Assembly (NCBI RefSeq): GCF_005217615.1
Contig: NZ_SZNK01000001.1
Location: 3,498,501-3,562,500, forward strand
DNA length: 64,000 nt
Reading direction: 5' to 3'
Origin: Brevibacillus antibioticus
Lineage (GTDB): Bacteria; Bacillota; Bacilli; Brevibacillales; Brevibacillaceae
Shown: positions 59,062 to 64,000 of the stretch, in pieces
Layout of the letters: each line of letters opens with the position of its first letter
Numbering within the stretch: the stretch's first letter is position 1
The notes under the pieces: generated by a model
The model's input: only the letters and a program-made list of their open reading frames with translations
The model's database searches: none
What the model was told of the DNA's origin: nothing
Program-made: the position numbers and the translations under genes

Positions 59062-60430
59062 GAGCGGACACCTCCGCGCAACGTTTCAGCCAACGCTCAA
59101 CCAGTTCGGGATTGGAGCCGAAATGCAAGTGAGTATAGCCCGCAACCAGATTATCTTGGGCATAGCCCTCCGGCTTCGTACCGCGAAGTCCTTTTGTCTC
59201 ATAGGCTGCTGGTAGCTCTTGATCCGAAGCATACGTAGAGTAATGGAATTCATGCCCTTTTGCCTGTTCTTCGGTGCCAAGCAAGAAATTGCCTGCCTTG
59301 CCGCGCACTTCCCGATAGCCGAGCGCTGCGAGCTTTTTCTGCATGGTCACCTTTCCTGGGATGAGCCCCACCATCGGATAGCTGTCGCCCTCGGTCGTCA
59401 CGATTGCCTCTGTCAAAAACATGTAGCCGCCGCACTCAGCCAAGGTAGGCAAGCCTTTTATGATCGCAGATCGGATCGATTGCTTCACCGCTTCATTTTG
59501 AGATAGCTCTGCCGCAAATTCCTCCGGGAAGCCTCCCCCAATGTACAAGCCAGCCGCGTCCTCAGGCACTCCCTCTCCGGCCAGCGGAGAAAAGAACGCG
59601 AGCTTCGCGCCATAGGCTTCAAGCAACTCCAAATTTTCCGGATAGTAAAAATGAAAAGCAGGGTCCTTCGCTACAGCAATGGTGACATCGGCAGATGCTT
59701 TTCGTGGAGCAAACAGCGTAGGTTTTGCTTGCAGCGGCTCTGCCTTTGCCAAGTCCCAAATTTGCTCCAAATCGACTGTCTCCGCAATCAGATCAGCCAG
59801 CTTTTCAAACAGCGGTGTCAGCTCTCCACGCTCAACAGATGGCACCAATCCGAGATGACGTTCCGGTATTTCCAGCTCGTTTTCCCGTTTCAGGTAGCCC
59901 ACGACTGGAATCCCGCACTCCTGCTCGATCGCTGCCTTCACGATTTTGTAGTGCCCTTCACTGCCGACCTTGTTCGCGATGACACCGACGATGCTCGCCT
60001 GTGGATTGAGCAGTTGAAAGCCTTTGACAATCGCAGCCGCACTGCGCGCCATGCTCTGACAATTGACCACCAACAGAACCGGAGAGCCAGTCAGGATGCT
60101 GATTTCGGCCGTGCTGCCTTTATCGCTGGTCGCTTCCTTGCCATCGTACATGCCCATAACGCCCTCGATAATCGAGATGTCTGCACCCTCGCTACCGCGG
60201 ACAAAAATCTCCTTCACGATCTCATGCTCCAGCATAAAGCTGTCCAGATTACGCGAAGCTCTCCCCGTTACAGCCGTATGATACGTCGGATCGATGTAGT
60301 CAGGTCCGCACTTGAAGCCCTGTACGATATGCCCTTTTCTTTTCAGAGCAGCCATCAGTCCGATAGTAACGGTAGTCTTACCCGCTCCACTGCCTGTTCC
60401 GGCAATCACAATACGGCGGCTATCCGTCAT
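59054..60430 (-). CDS. cbiA: Cobyrinic acid a,c-diamide synthase
   Basis: 458 residues. It amidates the a and c carboxylates of cobyrinic acid. The N-terminal P-loop is IAGTGSGAGKTTVTIGLMAA, followed by KRKGHIVQGFKCGPDYIDPT and the typical DSFMLEHEIVKEIF. The C-terminal glutamine amidotransferase has the Cys in TLAECGGYMFLTEAI and HYSTYAS / YTHLHFGSNPE at the end. Overlaps cbiG by four bases and cobQ by eight. Confidence 0.94.
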   Translation of the reverse strand: MTDSRRIVIAGTGSGAGKTTVTIGLMAALKRKGHIVQGFKCGPDYIDPTYHTAVTGRASRNLDSFMLEHEIVKEIFVRGSEGADISIIEGVMGMYDGKEATSDKGSTAEISILTGSPVLLVVNCQSMARSAAAIVKGFQLLNPQASIVGVIANKVGSEGHYKIVKAAIEQECGIPVVGYLKRENELEIPERHLGLVPSVERGELTPLFEKLADLIAETVDLEQIWDLAKAEPLQAKPTLFAPRKASADVTIAVAKDPAFHFYYPENLELLEAYGAKLAFFSPLAGEGVPEDAAGLYIGGGFPEEFAAELSQNEAVKQSIRSAIIKGLPTLAECGGYMFLTEAIVTTEGDSYPMVGLIPGKVTMQKKLAALGYREVRGKAGNFLLGTEEQAKGHEFHYSTYASDQELPAAYETKGLRGTKPEGYAQDNLVAGYTHLHFGSNPELVERWLKRCAEVSARA

Positions 60431-61572
60431 GCGCGATCCTCCTCATGATAGGGCATCAATCCGACCGAAATGGTGGTGTTACCCGACTTCTTCTTGGTCA
60501 AAACGAGTTCGTCTGCGCCAGCGTACAGCTTCGCGGCAGGCTCGCTCACTCCGTATGCTCCAGTAAACTTGAAGACGGTATCAGATGGATCGCTGATTTC
60601 TACCTGATTCAACTCCTCAGGCGAATACCAGACGAACGGCCAGCCGTATTTTTCGCAAACGGCGATCAGACCCTCTTCATCCTTTTTCAGCTCAATGGTC
60701 GCCAGTGCTTTTACACTTTTGATCGAAAATTGCAGTTCATCCAGCGTTTCCTTGATAACTGCCTCGATCTCCTCTGCGGAGGTTCCCCGGTTGCAGCCCA
60801 TCCCGAGTACGATGACCTTCGGACGATAAAGGACGCCGTTGTCCAAAATCGATTGTTCCTCCGGTGTGAGCAAGCGATGAGAAACGACGAGAGCAGCTTG
60901 CAGCTGATCGGCTTGTGCCTCAGCGATTGTCGCGTATTCCTTGATCGACGGCGGCATCGGCGTGTCATGCATCCACCAGTCGCGTTCACCGGATTCATTG
61001 ATGACTGCTACGCGCTCCTCATTGACGACAGAAGCACTGACAGGGGTCAGCTTTTCAGCGGAATCCCATTCCCACCCAAAACGTCTACCGAATAGATCGA
61101 CTGGAATTGTCTTCTGTACGTCAGATGCTGTCGTGATAATCGGACGAGCACCCATGACTGCCGCTACCTCGCGAGCCAACTCATTGGCACCGCCCAAATG
61201 ACCGGACAGCACACTGATGACATTCTCCCCACGATCATCGACGACGACCACACCCGGGTCTTTCTTTTTGTCTTCGAGCAAAGGTGCGATCATCCGAATA
61301 ACCGCACCTAGTGAAATAATGATGATTAACCCTTTATAAGCAGGCCAGAGAGCTGGAAACAACATCCGCACGCTGTTTGAAAACAGCTGGATGCCGCGCG
61401 CTTCCTCATCTCCCCGCTCGAACTTGCTCATGTAGTACAGGTCTGTTCCAGGAAATTTTTGCGCCAAATCACGCGCCATTTCCACCCCGTGCTTTGTGAT
61501 CGCAACAATGGCATAGTCTCCGCGCTGTTCGATAACAGGGATTTCTCCCTCGATCAGTTCGATGATCTTCAT
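60427..61572 (-). CDS. cbiG: Cobalt-precorrin-5A hydrolase CbiG
   Basis: 381 residues. It opens the lactone of cobalt-precorrin-5A and releases acetaldehyde, a step particular to the early-cobalt pathway. The N-terminal and central domains contain VIRMIAPLLEDKKKDPGVVV and VVDDRGENVISVLSGHLGG(A)NELA. The C-terminal CbiG domain has VIVLGMGCNRGTSAEEIEAV and FTGAYGVSEPAAKLYAGADE. One base separates none: its start touches the cbiF stop. Confidence 0.92.
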   Translation of the reverse strand: MKIIELIEGEIPVIEQRGDYAIVAITKHGVEMARDLAQKFPGTDLYYMSKFERGDEEARGIQLFSNSVRMLFPALWPAYKGLIIIISLGAVIRMIAPLLEDKKKDPGVVVVDDRGENVISVLSGHLGGANELAREVAAVMGARPIITTASDVQKTIPVDLFGRRFGWEWDSAEKLTPVSASVVNEERVAVINESGERDWWMHDTPMPPSIKEYATIAEAQADQLQAALVVSHRLLTPEEQSILDNGVLYRPKVIVLGMGCNRGTSAEEIEAVIKETLDELQFSIKSVKALATIELKKDEEGLIAVCEKYGWPFVWYSPEELNQVEISDPSDTVFKFTGAYGVSEPAAKLYAGADELVLTKKKSGNTTISVGLMPYHEEDRA

Positions 61573-62351
61573 TATTCCTTCACACCTTTTCTGAACCCGT
61601 GCGTAAAGGTTTTGTCGTACAGTTTGGAGCGGTACTGCTCGCTCTTGTCGTGGATGTTCGGGTCCAATGCCCAGCCAGCCAAAATCATTGCGTGTTTGCG
61701 AATACCGTTTTTACCCATATCTTCGTCCAAGTTTTTCAGCGTCGTGCGAACGATCAATTGATCCGGCCAGCTCGCACGTTGTACGACTGCTACAGGTGTG
61801 TCCTCGCTCCAGCCAGCTTCGATTAGCTCGCGGACTACTTTTTTCGTCAAAGTCGCGCTAAGGTACAGAGCCAGTGTGCAATGATGCTCAGCGAGTGCAC
61901 GCAGCTTTTCTCTTTCAGGCACTGGCGTGCGGCCTTCTGCACGAGTGAGGATAATCGTCTGTGTCAGATCAGGAATTGTCAACTCGGCTCCTACTGCTGC
62001 CGCTGCCGCAAATACTGAGCTCACACCCGGTACGATTTCTACCTCGATACCTTTTTCCTTTAACAGTGCGATCTGCTCCATGATCGCGCCATAAATCGAT
62101 GGATCGCCCGTATGCAGGCGAACGACTGTTTTTCCACTGCTAATCCGGTCTACCAACTGTTCTACCATTTCTTCCAATGCCATACCCGAGCTTTGCAATA
62201 CCTCTGCATCGGGATTGCCCATTGCTACCAAGTCCTCGTTCACGAGAGAGTCAGTATACATAATGACGTCTGCCTTTTGCAGCAGCTTCAAGCCTTTTAC
62301 CGTAATCAGATCGGGGTCGCCGGGACCCGCTCCCACTATGTACAGTTTCAT
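61572..62351 (-). CDS. cbiF: Precorrin-4 C11-methyltransferase
   Basis: 259 residues, named CobM in the aerobic pathway. A SAM-dependent tetrapyrrole methylase: LYIVGAGPGDPDLITVKGLK, TVVRLHTGDPSIYGAIMEQI, IEVEIVPGVSSVFAAAAAVG, LTIPDLTQTIILTRAEGRTP and LYLSATLTKKVV. The LTQTIILTRAEGRTP block is typical of C11 enzymes. Start and stop each overlap neighbours by one base. Confidence 0.93.
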   Translation of the reverse strand: MKLYIVGAGPGDPDLITVKGLKLLQKADVIMYTDSLVNEDLVAMGNPDAEVLQSSGMALEEMVEQLVDRISSGKTVVRLHTGDPSIYGAIMEQIALLKEKGIEVEIVPGVSSVFAAAAAVGAELTIPDLTQTIILTRAEGRTPVPEREKLRALAEHHCTLALYLSATLTKKVVRELIEAGWSEDTPVAVVQRASWPDQLIVRTTLKNLDEDMGKNGIRKHAMILAGWALDPNIHDKSEQYRSKLYDKTFTHGFRKGVKE

Positions 62352-63061
62352 TACTTTTTCACCACCATCAATGTAAGATAGCTAAGCTCTGCCCGCTCCA
62401 GTTCACGCATATCGGTCCAAACCATTTCCTCGGAGGAAGTGACCTTGGTCGCTACTGCTGCCTTTTCAGCCAGTCCCATTTCTTTCAGCAAGCCAATGAT
62501 CATTGGCAGTACCTTTGCTACCTTCAGGAACACGACGGTATCATGGTTCTCAAGCGCTTTGCGCATGGCTTCCTTGTCTTCTGTTGCCGGGATGATGCCG
62601 ATCTGCTCGTCGCCATCCGCCAGCGGCAGATTGAAGCGGGAAGCTGCTCCCAGAAACGAAGAGACGCCTGGTACGGTCACGATTGGCACTTCCGGGTGCT
62701 CCTCATGCATGACGCGCATCATGTGGATGAACGTGCTGTAAAACATCGGATCGCCTTCCGTTACAAAAGCGACATCCTTGCCTTCAGACAGACGCTCCCA
62801 GACGATCTCCACCGTGTTGGTCCACTCGCGCTCCAAAATTTCTTTGTCCCGCGTCATCGGGAATACGAGTCCGAGCATTTCCTTGTCTGGGGACTGCACA
62901 TACAGCTCTGCGATTTGATGCGCGTAGCTTTTGCTGCCCATCCGTTTTTTCGGATACGCAACCACTGGTGCTTGCTGTAATAGACGAAATGCCTTGACGG
63001 TAATCAATTCAGGGTCGCCGGGACCTACTCCTAGTCCGTACAATGTTCCGATCTTAGTCAC
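62351..63061 (-). CDS. cbiL: Precorrin-2 C20-methyltransferase
   Basis: 236 residues, named CobI in the aerobic pathway. Same methylase fold: [60 protein letters not shown] and [20 protein letters not shown]. The N-terminal VAYPKK and the MFYSTF after EGDP mark the C20 group. Overlaps the CbiE/CbiT gene by four bases. Confidence 0.93.
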   Translation of the reverse strand: MTKIGTLYGLGVGPGDPELITVKAFRLLQQAPVVAYPKKRMGSKSYAHQIAELYVQSPDKEMLGLVFPMTRDKEILEREWTNTVEIVWERLSEGKDVAFVTEGDPMFYSTFIHMMRVMHEEHPEVPIVTVPGVSSFLGAASRFNLPLADGDEQIGIIPATEDKEAMRKALENHDTVVFLKVAKVLPMIIGLLKEMGLAEKAAVATKVTSSEEMVWTDMRELERAELSYLTLMVVKK

Positions 63062-64000
63062 TTGCTGTCTCCTCCTTGTTCTTCTGCCTGCTTGGCCCAG
63101 GCTGTAATGATGTAGATCGGATTCAATGCTTCAAAACGCGTTAGGGACAAAATCGGCTTGCTGCGCGATAGCTGCGCCAGTGTCACCGATGTCTCGAATC
63201 CTTCTTGCGCGAATGCTTGTGTCGCTTCGTACAATGTCTCAATGGTCGCTGCATTCACCACGATCCGACCATTCGGGCGCAGTCGTGTGCAGCAGATATT
63301 CAACAGCTCGCGCAATTCTCCGCCACTACCGCCGATGAATACAGCGTCCGGGTCTGGGAATTGATCGAGGCCATGTGGGGCGCGTGCATTGACGACTGTC
63401 AAATCCGTGCGAAACTTCGCCATGTTCTGGCGGCAGTTTTCCAGATCGTCCACGTTCTTCTCAACGCCGTACACTTCACCCTCACGCGCAATTCGTCCCG
63501 CTTCAATGGCGACAGAGCCTGTGCAGGTGCCGATGTCCCAGACGATGCTTTTGGCATGCAATTGCAACTGTGCAATGCTTAAAATGCGCACTTCTTTTTT
63601 CGTAATGAGTCCCTTGTCCGGCTTGCGCTGGGAGAATTCCTCGTCTGCAATTCCGAACGGCCACACTGGGCTTGGACGGCGTTTTTTCAAAATCATGACA
63701 TTCAGATCAGAGAAGACCCCATCTGCCATTTCTTCAAGGGAGTACCAACCTGTCCGCTCTTCGGCGCTGCCGAGATTCTCCGCCACAAACGCATCGTACT
63801 CGGTCATATGGAACGAAAGGAGGTACTTAGCGATCGCTGCTGGCGAGTTTTCCCGATCCGTCAGCAATGCGACCTTATCCTTCCCGTCGATACGCTGTGC
63901 CAGACCTTTGATACTGCGTCCGTGCACACTTGCCAATGTCGCATCCTGCCATGCTTCGCCCATTTTGGCAAAAGCGAGCTGGATGGAGCTGAGGTGCGGA
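63058..64000 (-). CDS. Precorrin-6Y C5,15-methyltransferase (CbiE-CbiT fusion), 5' end outside window
   Basis: The open frame continues to the right edge, where [20 protein letters not shown] precedes the first internal ATG at 63963, so that ATG is not the start. The upstream part is the end of a CbiE methylase ([38 protein letters not shown]). From about 63650 a CbiT decarboxylating methyltransferase follows: [38 protein letters not shown] (usually DIGAGTG) and [16 protein letters not shown]. It is a fused CobL-type enzyme acting on the same substrate at C5 and C15 with removal of the C12 acetate carboxyl. Confidence 0.9.
   Translation of the reverse strand, partial: PHLSSIQLAFAKMGEAWQDATLASVHGRSIKGLAQRIDGKDKVALLTDRENSPAAIAKYLLSFHMTEYDAFVAENLGSAEERTGWYSLEEMADGVFSDLNVMILKKRRPSPVWPFGIADEEFSQRKPDKGLITKKEVRILSIAQLQLHAKSIVWDIGTCTGSVAIEAGRIAREGEVYGVEKNVDDLENCRQNMAKFRTDLTVVNARAPHGLDQFPDPDAVFIGGSGGELRELLNICCTRLRPNGRIVVNAATIETLYEATQAFAQEGFETSVTLAQLSRSKPILSLTRFEALNPIYIITAWAKQAEEQGGDSK

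Noticed and set aside
58321..60448. Plus-strand frames of about 300 and 265 codons opposite cobQ and cbiA
   Set aside because: Antisense shadows of two clear cobalamin genes; no start signals and no recognisable protein.
63900..64000. Cobalamin riboswitch for the cob operon
   Set aside because: The operon's 5' end is outside the window; the frame is coding up to the right edge, so nothing can be said.

Overview
The window looks like chromosomal DNA of a spore-forming Bacillota, most likely Brevibacillus or a close Paenibacillaceae relative. I infer this from SLH S-layer anchoring, Bacillus-style ribosome binding sites (AAGGAGG), a dctB/dctS/dctR/dctP set, KhtT/KhtU, a long cobalamin operon and VgrG/DUF4280 polymorphic toxins of the kind seen in that group. 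No tRNA, rRNA, CRISPR array or intact transposase was seen.

Layout. 1-5.6 kb: the end of dps, a toxin-free run of four immunity-type genes, two tandem DUF1259 genes, and an AbiEii-type nucleotidyltransferase with an unknown partner. 5.6-14.4 kb: a coiled-coil protein, an RCC1-like/SLH surface protein, a decayed toxin-immunity remnant between long direct repeats, a membrane sensor with a fused histidine kinase-response regulator, and an unlisted 50-residue gene.

14.4-39.9 kb is the accessory heart. It is AT-rich and read entirely on the minus strand. At its upstream end is one apparently intact locus: a DUF4280 PAAR-like gene, a 983-residue VgrG-like protein with a C-terminal toxin, and its immunity gene. 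Below it lies a series of partial copies of the VgrG gene, each joined to a different toxin end and followed by a different immunity gene. Nearly every toxin copy is truncated or frameshifted, while 17 immunity genes stay open. Cassettes are separated by a few recurring terminator repeats, and the toxin joint carries a conserved EGTG motif. This resembles orphan rhs or cdiA modules, but is built on a VgrG/PAAR-like carrier in a Gram-positive genome. No sheath, tube or baseplate gene lies in the window.

40-55 kb: an LD-carboxypeptidase, a sigma-54 activator, a C4-dicarboxylate sensing set (dctR, dctS, dctB) with its symporter dctP about 3.3 kb away, a second two-component pair, a secreted acidic stalk protein, KhtT/KhtU K+/H+ antiport, a TlpA-like thioredoxin with a membrane partner, and a GNAT acetyltransferase. 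55-64 kb: nine tightly packed minus-strand genes for cobalamin synthesis by the early-cobalt (CbiG) route, running off the right edge.

Together the core genes show a soil or rhizosphere bacterium with dicarboxylate uptake, potassium balance and B12 synthesis. The accessory block looks like an archive of past interbacterial toxin exchange, kept mainly as immunity.
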